From: an uncultured bacterium
GTDB taxonomy: Bacteria > Patescibacteria > JAEDAM01 > Absconditabacterales > Absconditicoccaceae
Length of the DNA: 6,595 nt
Direction of reading: 5' to 3'
Assembly: GCA_937950065.1 (NCBI GenBank)
Contig: CALFEN010000089.1
Span: 1-6,595, forward strand
Numbering within the stretch: position 1 is the stretch's first letter; every line of letters starts with the position of its first letter. The notes beneath the pieces were generated by a model. It made no database searches and was not told the origin of the DNA. It saw only the letters and a program-made list of their open reading frames with translations. A program made the position numbers and the translations under genes. Below are positions 1 to 6,399 of this stretch, in pieces.

Positions 1-49
1 AATCATTTAATATGTCCATTTGTATTTTTAAAAAATAAAACTTTATCCA

Positions 50-78
50 ATTATAAATAATTTTGTAATTTTTGTCAA
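50..78 (-). promoter_or_regulatory. Consensus sigma70-type promoter facing left out of the window
   Basis: On the minus strand TTGACA (plus 73-78) is followed after exactly 17 bases by TATAAT (plus 50-55). Both hexamers are perfect consensus. Transcription would begin near plus position 43 and run off the left edge, so a gene on the minus strand probably starts just outside the window. In DNA this AT-rich a TATAAT alone means little. The perfect -35 at perfect spacing is what makes the call. Confidence 0.6.
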
Positions 79-202
79 AATATTGATTTTATAAATAGTA
101 TACATAAATAATTTTTATTTTCAATGTTTTGATAAAAAAATTTAAAAAAGTTATCTAATTTTGAGAATGATTTGACACTAAATGTGGTATAAAAATTTAA
201 GA

Positions 203-409
203 TTAGTCAATTTTTTTAATAAATTTTCGGAGAGATTTAATATAGACTTTATCATACCAAATTTCTCATATAAATATCTCTTTCATTAATATAGCTTTAA
301 TTAATTTTGCAAGTAAATTTTGATCGGCTTTATTTTCTTCCCAAAAAGTATAACTATTGATTCTATATTTATATTTTTTATCAATTCTCGATAATTTATT
401 TATCTTGAT
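203..409 (-). pseudogene. Open minus-strand fragment without a start codon, possible gene remnant
   Basis: With TGA as Gly this minus-strand frame stays open for 68 codons, from just after a TAA at 410-412 to a TAA at 203-205. The translation looks protein-like, with stretches such as SYTFWEENKADQNLLAKLIK and GEIWYDKVYIKSLRKFI, and includes one TGA codon (plus 234-236-like position within the run) read as Gly. There is no ATG, GTG or TTG near the beginning. The only ATG comes at about codon 42 and would leave a peptide of roughly 27 residues. The upstream end runs into the promoter of the plus-strand lipoprotein gene. I do not recognise a family. It could be the C-terminal remnant of a decayed gene, or a chance open frame in AT-rich DNA. 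Confidence 0.28.
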
Positions 410-432
410 TTAGTATCTCAAAAATATATACT
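405..432 (+). promoter_or_regulatory. Promoter of the small lipoprotein gene
   Basis: TTGATT (405-410, 4 of 6 matches to the -35 consensus) and TATACT (427-432, 5 of 6 to the -10) are separated by 16 bases. The expected transcription start near 439 gives a short leader of about 17 bases that contains the strong ribosome binding site and then the ATG at 457. The geometry fits one small monocistronic unit. Confidence 0.55.
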
Positions 433-442
433 AATCACAACA

Positions 443-451
443 AAGGAGGGG
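443..451 (+). promoter_or_regulatory. Strong Shine-Dalgarno site of the lipoprotein gene
   Basis: AAGGAGGGG ends five bases before the ATG at 457, and its AAGGAGG core lies seven bases from it. It fixes the start of this very short gene. It is unusual here because the larger plus-strand genes in the window have weak or no SD sequences. Confidence 0.75.
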
Positions 452-456
452 ACATC

Positions 457-645
457 ATGACAAAATGGTTCATAATCTTTATCATTTTTGCCTTATTGGG
501 CGGATGCTGTAGTATTGTCCCCGTAGACGGATATAACAAATCTTATCCCAACAGGAGTCATAGACATTTCAAAAGACATCACCACAAAACCATACAAATT
601 CACATACCATGACTCTCACCTTTGCCTACTTCCCAAGGTCGTTAG
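457..645 (+). CDS. Small His-rich lipoprotein, unknown function
   Basis: The 62-residue product (table 25) begins MTKW, then a hydrophobic stretch FIIFIIFALLGG (5-16) leading to C17 in a lipobox-like LGGC. This suggests export, lipidation and membrane anchoring. The mature part is short and basic, with a His/Arg cluster SHRHFKRHHHK that might bind metal or an acidic surface; that role is inference. I do not recognise a family. The start is fixed by the strong SD and a promoter close upstream. The end is ambiguous. A TGA at 610-612 would end a 51-residue protein under the standard code, 22 bases before a GC-rich hairpin. Under table 25 translation continues to TAG at 643-645, inside that hairpin. 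Apart from this TGA the gene has no in-frame TGA and writes Gly as GGC/GGA, unlike its neighbours. With its higher GC this hints at foreign or recently acquired DNA. Confidence 0.6.
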
Positions 646-662
646 GGATCCTAACGGCCTTG
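634..662 (+). terminator. GC-rich hairpin at the end of the lipoprotein gene
   Basis: AAGGTCGTTAGG (635-646) pairs with CCTAACGGCCTT (650-661) over 12 base pairs with one G-U and a three-base GAT loop. A further C-G pair closes it at 634/662. It is very stable and lies at the end of the lipoprotein gene, between two convergent genes, so it could serve both strands. No T-run follows on either strand, which is not typical of an intrinsic terminator. It might instead act as a 3' stability element. The TAG stop of the table-25 reading lies within the left arm. Confidence 0.55.
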
Positions 663-758
663 CCCCAAAATATAATTTTGTATTAATTAAATATATCTAT
701 TCCTGCGTAGACTTCTTGATTTAAATATGTAAAATACGAAAATAGAAAGAAATAAAAT

Positions 759-1178
759 TTAAATTTTTTTACCATTTTCTTTTAGATATTCTTGTATTAA
801 TTTTATATGCAATTGATCTTTTTCTCTATTGTACAATTTTTTCCATTTCAGGACATTTCCCAAAGAAACAAATCTAATACCTTCGACCACGTCCGCAGTG
901 TCTATCAATTCGTCAACATTCCAATCACCTGGTGCCCGTTTCAAAAACATCTCCAAAGATTCATTTATTATGATTTTGGGATGTCACAAATATGAAGTAG
1001 AAAGAATTCAAAGTTTGGTAGCACTTTCCCATGATTGTGGACGAACTACGAGATCTATGTCTGATATAGTTGATGTTATTCCCCTGAGATACAAAGGTCA
1101 GGAGCCAAACACTGCAAAATCATTTCTATCCATATTCAGATCTTTTAATCATTCTCTAAAATATTCTATATTCTCCAT
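759..1178 (-). CDS. Small stand-alone nucleotidyltransferase (MNT/pol-beta superfamily)
   Basis: This 139-residue protein appears complete only when TGA is read as Gly (four TGA codons: residues 10, 27, 57, 65). Residues 21-45 carry the nucleotidyltransferase signature: FAVFGSGPLYLRGI, then SDIDLVV. G25-S26-G27 is the nucleotide-binding turn, and D40 and D42 are the metal-binding acids. The C-terminal part, with VVEGIRFVSLGNVLKWKK and then NREKDQLHIKLIQEYL, matches the pattern of small uncharacterised nucleotidyltransferases in which a K-D-x2-H-I-x-L-I helix ends the domain. Members transfer a nucleotide from an NTP to a small molecule, RNA or protein; the target cannot be told here. No HEPN partner gene, as in MNT/HEPN toxin-antitoxin pairs, is adjacent. 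ATG at 1178 is chosen because it gives the usual short N-terminal helix before the GSG motif. Met16 (1133) is an alternative. No clear SD is present. The gene is divergent from the surface protein. Confidence 0.85.
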
Positions 1179-1205
1179 GATTATTTCAATAATTTAAATA
1201 TACTT

Positions 1206-1233
1206 TTTATAATAATATTTAAACAATATTCAA
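1206..1233 (-). promoter_or_regulatory. Candidate promoter of the nucleotidyltransferase gene
   Basis: On the minus strand TTGAAT (plus 1228-1233) and TATAAA (plus 1206-1211) are separated by 16 bases. The predicted start near 1199 leaves about 20 bases before the ATG at 1178. The match is fair, but the surroundings are so AT-rich that alternatives exist. Confidence 0.42.
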
Positions 1234-1257
1234 TATATTTTTTAGATTCATGTAAGG

Positions 1258-1277
1258 AAAAATTCAATTGAATTTTT
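1258..1277. repeat. Perfect 20-bp palindrome between divergent genes
   Basis: Positions 1258-1277 read AAAAATTCAATTGAATTTTT, identical to their reverse complement, with a CAATTG core. It lies in the short space between the nucleotidyltransferase start (1178, minus) and the surface-protein start (1327, plus), where an operator for a dimeric regulator acting on both genes would be expected. There is no loop, so it is a better candidate for a protein-binding site than for an RNA hairpin. AT-rich composition raises the chance of coincidence. Confidence 0.4.
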
Positions 1278-1326
1278 TATAAAAATGTGTAAATTTAGAA
1301 ATATTTTAAAATTTAAAAAAGATAAA

Positions 1327-3276
1327 ATGAAAAAAATAATCATTTGAGGTTTTATATTATCTTTATTTTTGTGACAAAGTTTCGCAGCAGACAGTTATAT
1401 ATCAAAGAACTGCGAAACCAAATCCAATAAAATGATTTGTAGCAATTACAAATCATATCAAGACAAAGTTGATAATCTCATCCAAAGTATAGAATCAAAA
1501 TATTCAGACATAACATTAAAGGTAAAATTAAAACTATTAACAGTAAAGATAAAGACCCTACAGCAAAAATTCAAAAGCCAATGAAAATATAAATGATGAG
1601 TAGAATTTATATTAGAATATATGAACTACAAAATAAACAATATCTTGGACAACACATGAAGTGATGATAGCAGTTCTTCTATAGAAGATGGGAGTAATGA
1701 TATCGGTTGAAAAATATACATAGATAGCCTTCCAAATACTATCTCTCTAAAAGTATGAAGCAAAAAGGCAGATTTTCTAAAATTTAAAATAATAAATGAA
1801 AGCGACAAAGACATTTATCTTTCCTCTTTTGATTTAAGCGGAGATCTAGAAGCTTTTAATACAAACACATTTAGATTAAATTATGACAATTTAAGTAAAA
1901 CTCTATCAAATTTATCTGTAAAAATTCCAAAATCCAGCGAAAAACAATTTATTTTAAATTGAGATATGGCAAGTACATTTAGTGGCAAATTCAGCTTAAT
2001 CCTAGAAGATTTTACATTTAAAGACAGCGAATGAAAAATTGTAGATTATACTACAGACAATCCTAGTATAAAATGAGATTATGAAATAGGATCAAAAAAT
2101 TATGTAACTGAAACTAGCAGTACTCCCGTAGAAGATCCTGCTTCTAGCATTTTATCTTCTACTGATGAAATTACAGTAGCCAGCTATAAACTCAGGGTAA
2201 AATATATGGACTGCTTAATCAAAGAATTGACTTTGGTAAACATATGAACCGGCACACAAACACAGGTTAGTAGTTCAAATTATAATTCATATAATGGTGC
2301 AGACAATAATGTAGATAAAGTATATCTCTATACTTCATCTGGGAAAAAACTATGACAGGCTACCATGTTAAACTGACTTGTAAATTTCCAATTTTCTGAT
2401 CCTGTGGTTGTACCTGTAAACGAGGATTTTTATCTAGTAGTAAAAATAAAACTAAACAAAGTTTCAGGGATAAACAATACAAACAAATTTATAAAATTTG
2501 GTATGCTAACTCCTGGAGACAGCATCAACAAAAACTGATGAACTTATACTACAAATATCGTGACCAAAAATACATGAGTACAGATATCATGAGTATACAT
2601 ATGAAGTTTTGATGGAAGCGTAGGCAATTTACAAGTAGTTAGAAAATCCAATATTTTAGTATCTTCTCTTACTCAAACTAACCATGCTCTAGTATCAAAT
2701 ACATGAATTTTTGGATTTAGTGCTACAAGTCAATGACAAAGCAGTCCTGCTATCAAGGAATTTAGATTTAACGTATATGTATACAATTCTTCAAGCAGCA
2801 GCAATAATTTCAAAATTTTATGAAATAGTTTTGAACTCAATATCAATTGAAGCAGGATCTCCAGTAATGACGTAAAATTTTATAATACACTCGGTTCATG
2901 TAAAGACCTCTGATGAGACAGTATTAATTGAACATCAGACCTCACCTATGTAGATTCAAACAATTATCAATACTGCGTAAAAGCAGTTTTTGGATGAAAC
3001 TACAGCAACTGATACAGCCTCACACCAGACAAAACCTATGAATTCAAAATAAATGCAAATCCAGTAAATTTTGGCAATTATAGTAGTGTTAACGCTGGAT
3101 TCGATGATATCTCCACTTACAATGTAAACGATACATACACAAATATATCCAAACAAAACACTTCATTTGTGTGGTCAGATAATTCAGCAGATTACCTAAA
3201 CACATCTCTATCCAACCGGTTTACTGACTGGCTGATGAACTTGTACAATGTAGAGACATGGTATATAGGGAATTAA
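1327..3276 (+). CDS. Secreted Patescibacteria-type surface protein, beta-rich
   Basis: The product has 649 residues, with about 28 in-frame TGA codons read as Gly against about 20 GGN. The N-terminus is a classic Sec signal: MKK, hydrophobic core 4-16, likely signal peptidase I cleavage after SFA (residue 20) or A21. Residues about 28-105 are Lys-rich and helical (coiled-coil-like), with C29 and C38 as a possible disulfide. Residues 108-127 are a Ser/Asp/Gly linker. The rest is Thr/Ser/Asn-rich and beta-like. Residues about 284-398 (VYLYTSSGKK, LGQATMLNGLVNF, VPVNEDFYLVVKIKL) look like one sandwich domain. A second spans about 459-600, with C525/C550 as a possible pair. The end, DDISTY (593-598) followed by FVWSDNSA (614-621) and FTDW (632-635), matches a C-terminal pattern that I recall from many extracellular CPR proteins. 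A role in the cell surface or host contact is inferred. No transmembrane anchor or sortase signal is seen at the C-terminus. Confidence 0.8.
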
Positions 3277-3388
3277 ATTTTATAATAAAGACTCCCCTGC
3301 TTATAAAACTCCCATAGTCACAAAGCTCAAAAAAGAAAATTATTTTATAAAAAAGTCAAACTAAACATCAAAAAAAGACATAAATTTC

Positions 3389-3416
3389 TTGTATTATAAA
3401 AAAATTTTTATATAAT
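3389..3416 (+). promoter_or_regulatory. Distal promoter candidate of the ytxH-like/clpC operon
   Basis: TTGTAT (3389-3394, weak -35) and a perfect TATAAT (3411-3416) are 16 bases apart. The start would be near 3423, so the transcript would begin with the inverted repeat at 3422-3464 and carry a leader of about 100 bases before the ATG at 3522. The -35 is poor, and the region between 3277 and 3388 otherwise shows nothing recognisable, including no clear terminator for the upstream surface-protein gene. Confidence 0.4.
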
Positions 3417-3421
3417 AGATA

Positions 3422-3464
3422 AAGACCTGTTTTTGGGAATATATTTTTATCCCAAAAAGGTCTT
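3422..3464 (+). promoter_or_regulatory. Long inverted repeat in the leader of the clpC operon
   Basis: AAGACC (3422-3427) pairs with GGTCTT (3459-3464). Inside it TTTTTGGGA (3430-3438) pairs with TCCCAAAAA (3450-3458). A two-base TG bulge lies on the left and an 11-base AU-only loop at the top, giving 15 pairs in total. No T-run follows, so it is not a normal intrinsic terminator. In RNA it would form a 5'-leader stem whose A-U-rich part could melt with heat. In DNA it could be an operator. It ends where the -35 of the second promoter candidate begins. Confidence 0.5.
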
Positions 3465-3490
3465 GAAAAAACAAAAAAAAACATTATTAT
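3463..3490 (+). promoter_or_regulatory. Proximal promoter candidate of the ytxH-like/clpC operon
   Basis: TTGAAA (3463-3468, 4 of 6) and TATTAT (3485-3490, 5 of 6) are 16 bases apart. This would start transcription near 3497 and leave a short leader of about 25 bases before the ATG at 3522. The -35 overlaps the last two bases of the inverted repeat, so a protein bound there would block this promoter. The two promoter candidates may be used in tandem, or only one may be real. Confidence 0.4.
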
Positions 3491-3511
3491 ATGATAGCAC
3501 TTTAATATTTT

Positions 3512-3517
3512 AGGTGA
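3512..3517 (+). promoter_or_regulatory. Ribosome binding site of the YtxH-like gene
   Basis: AGGTGA, continued by T, matches the 3' half of the full Shine-Dalgarno sequence (AAGGAGGTGAT) and ends four bases before the ATG, the right register for that half. It supports the start at 3522. Confidence 0.6.
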
Positions 3518-3521
3518 TATT

Positions 3522-3725
3522 ATGAAAGTAAAATTTGAAAAAAAACTCAATAAACGACTGGTCTGACTTGTCATAGGCAGTGCCATAGTCGGAGCTTGAG
3601 GATTGAGTATGACACCCAAAGGAAAATGATTTTGGAAAAGGATGAAAGAGAAAATGTGATGATTTCTTGGATTTTTTAAATCATGACTTGATCAGATGAA
3701 AAAAGAGATATCACATAAAAAATAA
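3522..3725 (+). CDS. YtxH-like small membrane protein
   Basis: This 67-residue protein has six TGA codons read as Gly. A basic N-terminus (MKVKFEKKLNKR) precedes one hydrophobic Gly-rich segment, LVGLVIGSAIVGAGGLSM (13-30). Then comes TPKGKGFWKRMKEKM and an amphipathic basic helix to the end. The order of a Gly-rich membrane segment, a Pro-Lys-x-Gly turn and a charged helix is the layout of YtxH-family (PF12732-like) proteins, small general-stress proteins of unknown mechanism first known in Bacillus. The match is by pattern only, so the family call is moderate. The protein should sit in the cytoplasmic membrane with its helix along or below it. The clpC gene begins 23 bases downstream with no terminator between, so both are probably on one stress-related transcript. 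The start is supported by AGGTGAT upstream. Confidence 0.7.
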
Positions 3726-3748
3726 AAATTTATTAGTAAAAAACACAA

Positions 3749-6334
3749 ATGACTAAAAATAACTTTGAATTAACAAAAGATTATATAGATGTATTATCTC
3801 TAGCTTGATTACTAACTTATGCCAAAAACGAAGATACTATATCTGCTGATGAAATATTTATATCAATATATGATTTTCTCAAAAAATTTAGTTTTAATAA
3901 ACTATTTTGGACTTACCTCGGAGTAAAAGATACCAGCATTCTACAAGATTTTTATGAAGAAAACTACTGACTTGACTTACAGGAAAACGTAGAGGTAAAA
4001 ATAGATTTTGAGGTTGACCAGATATTAGGACAAGAACTTGATTATTTTGAAAATCATGGATTCAAAAAACTTGATTTTATGGCATTACTTTATGTCTCTT
4101 GCAGGCATCTTTCCAGCGATTTCAAAAAATATTTAAACGAAAATGAAGTAGATCTCAAGGCTATGAAAACAAAGATAGACAGCCTTCTCAAAAACCCTGC
4201 TTTTTATAAAGTATGAACAATATCTCTTTTTAATATACTATATAAATTATCTAAAGCTTTGAACTTGGATTACGCTAAAATTGAAACCATTATCACATGA
4301 GAAGAGATAAGCGATATCAAATTCTTGGATAATCTGGATATAGACATGAATCCTGACGATGACGCATCTACCCAAGACACAGCCAAAATAAGTTCAAATA
4401 TCAAAAACGATGATAAAAAACTTACTATAGAATATTTTGGAACAGATCTGACCAAGGAAGCAAAAAACTGATATCTTGATCCTTTTGTATGAAGGGAAAA
4501 AGAAATCAATCAGCTTATCTATACTCTACTTAGGAAAACAAAAAATAATCCTTTGCTGATATGAGAAGCTGGCGTTGGTAAAACTGCTATAGTAGAATGA
4601 TTTGCCCAAAAAATAGTTGCCTGACAGGTGAGTGAAAAACTAAAAAATAAAAAGATTTTTATACTGGATATGTGATCTATGCTTGCCTGAACCAAATACA
4701 GGTGAGAATTTGAAGCAAGATTTAAAGCTATACTTGAAGAAGCAGCTGATCCGCTAAATAATATAATACTTTTTATAGATGAAATACATACTATCATAGG
4801 AGCTGGAAACGCTGAATGAAGTGCTGACGCTGCAAATATGCTCAAACCTTTGCTTTCCAGAGGTAAGATACAACTTATAGGTTCCACTACTTTTGATGAA
4901 TATCAAAAACATATAGAAAAAGATCCTGCCCTCAAAAGAAGATTCCAGGAAATCATAGTAGACGAACCTACTAGAAACGACAGTATTACTATCCTAAACG
5001 GTATCAAAGATAAATTTGAAGAATTCCATGGTATCAATATATCAGAGGAATCCATAATAAGTGCTGTAGACCTTAGCACCAGATATCTATTAAATAAACA
5101 ATTACCTGACAAAGCTATTGATCTTTTGGATGAAGCTTGTGCTAGAAAATCCACTCTCAATGAAAAACTAAAAAATAATGATGATTTTGTTAACAATGAA
5201 AAAGAACTAAAAAATATTCAAGAAAAGATAGAAAAAGCAATCTTGACACAGGATTACTTCGCAGCTGCTGAACTCAAAGAAAAAGAAGAAGCTCTCAAAT
5301 CTAAATTAAAAAATATGAGATCTCAAAATACTTTACCAAAAGAATTAAGACCAACAGTAAATGAAAACGATATTGGTACTGTATTAGCTGAAAAACTATG
5401 AATACCTGAAAACGAGATCAACCAATCTGAAATTCAAAAACTCAAAAATCTTGATAAAACATTAAAAGATAAAATGCTTGGTCAAGATGAAGTTATAGAC
5501 AATGTAGTAAAATCAATTAGAAGAAATAGATTAAGTGTTGTCAAAAAAACAAAACCAATAGCTTCATTTCTGTTTTTATGACCTTCTGGAGTTGGTAAGA
5601 CTTACTTATCCAAACTTTTAGCTACAGAATTCTTTGGAGATCCAAAATCACTCATCAGAGTAGACATGTCAGAATTTATGGAAAAACATTCTGTGTCCAA
5701 ACTTATAGGATCAGCTCCTGGTTATGTAGGCTACGACGAAGGTGGTGCACTTACAGAGTCAGTCAGGAGAAAACCTTATAGTGTAATCCTTTTTGATGAA
5801 ATAGAAAAAGCTTCTCCTGAAGTGTTAAATATTCTTTTACAGATACTTGACGAAGGACATCTCAAAGATAATAAATGAAGACGAATAGATTTCAAAAATA
5901 CTATAATAATACTTACTTCAAATATATGATCAGAAGAATTTGGTAAAAAAATTCCAAAAATATGATTCTCCATATCAGAAACGCCAAAGGAATTGGACGA
6001 AGATAACTTCAAAACCGTCAAAGGTAGAGTCATGGAAAAATTAAAAGACTTCTTAATCCCAGAACTTCTAAACAGACTAGATTACGTAGTAGTATTTAGA
6101 CCTTTGAGTAAACAGATATTAGCTTGAATATTCAAAACAAAAATAGAAGAATTTCTATGACAATGGAAAGAGAAAGAATGAATAAAACTTCCAAAATTTA
6201 GTGACAAAAAAATATCTGAAATAATTGATGAAATTTACGATCCACAGTTTGGTGCTAGACCTATAGAAAGATATATTTATGATAAAATAGAACCTGATTT
6301 TATAGAGCAGATAATGGATTCTCACAAAAATTAA
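3749..6334 (+). CDS. ClpC-type AAA+ unfoldase, ATPase subunit of Clp protease
   Basis: The 861-residue protein has about 21 TGA codons read as Gly. It is an ATP-driven hexameric unfoldase that threads substrates into ClpP in the cytoplasm. D1: VGRE near 247-250, Walker A GEAGVGKT (272-279), pore loop KYRG (316-319), Walker B FIDE (D344, E345), arginines R397/R398. A short middle region (about 491-523, [17 protein letters not shown]) resembles the UVR-like M-domain of ClpC, not the long ClpB M-domain. D2: Walker A GPSGVGKT (611-618), pore loop GYVGY (658-662), Walker B FDE (D683, E684), NRLD with R776, sensor-2 GARP (835-838). I738-G739-F740, at the place of the VGF/IGL loop, is the ClpP-binding tripeptide and decides ClpC over ClpB. 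The N-terminal 226 residues are only weakly like the double Clp_N repeat and end in an acidic linker (194-226), longer than usual for a family of about 810-820 residues. ATG at 3749 follows an in-frame TAG at 3734. No clear SD is seen. It is second in an operon with the YtxH-like gene. Confidence 0.95.
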
Positions 6335-6337
6335 ATT

Positions 6338-6374
6338 AAGCTTACCGTCCCCCAAAAGGCGGTAAGTTTTTATT
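6338..6374 (+). terminator. Intrinsic terminator of clpC
   Basis: CTTACCG (6341-6347) pairs with CGGTAAG (6360-6366), extended outward by G-T and two A-T pairs and possibly inward by CC/GG. It is followed directly by TTTTTATTT. It begins four bases after the clpC stop (TAA, 6332-6334). On the minus strand the hairpin is followed by a T-rich tract, so it could also stop transcription from the convergent right-hand ORF. Confidence 0.85.
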
Positions 6375-6399
6375 TATAATAAATTTTAGAATAACAGGG

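Larger units (their letters stand above)
1..456. other. AT-rich intergenic region with little coding signal
   Basis: This stretch of about 450 bases upstream of the small lipoprotein gene is extremely AT-rich. It has stop codons in all frames except for one open minus-strand run (203-409, listed separately). It holds a consensus-like promoter facing left (50-78, minus) and the promoter of the lipoprotein gene (405-432, plus). I see no RNA gene, repeat family or mobile element in it. Confidence 0.6.

Noticed and set aside
172..193. TTGACA (172-177) with TATAAA (188-193) as a forward promoter
   Set aside because: The spacer is only 10 bases, and no acceptable -10 lies 15-19 bases downstream.
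829..1197. A 122-codon open frame on the plus strand starting ATGTACAATTTTTTCC
   Set aside because: It lies antisense to the nucleotidyltransferase, whose motifs are clear, and its own translation shows no motif or sensible composition. The overlapping plus frame 807-995 is rejected for the same reason.
3494..3502. Half of a CIRCE heat-shock operator (ATAGCACTT, close to TTAGCACTC)
   Set aside because: The second half (GAGTGCTAA) is absent at the required nine-base spacing, so HrcA control is not supported.
4838..5401. A separate 187-residue AAA+ protein
   Set aside because: It is only the piece of ClpC between two TGA codons in the standard code. The same holds for 5666-5878. Both belong to the 861-residue table-25 frame.
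1327..6334. A degraded region full of pseudogenes
   Set aside because: The many in-frame TGA codons are recoded sense codons. With table 25 no frameshifts or TAA/TAG interruptions remain in the three plus-strand genes here.
4270..6355. Several minus-strand open frames inside clpC (4270-4509, 4519-4887, 4903-5196, 5776-6033, 6155-6355)
   Set aside because: They are antisense shadows of a strongly conserved gene, with Ser/Leu/Ile-rich translations and no motifs. Minus-strand frames at 1626-1814, 2956-3156 and 3368-3619 are shadows or run across a promoter region in the same way.
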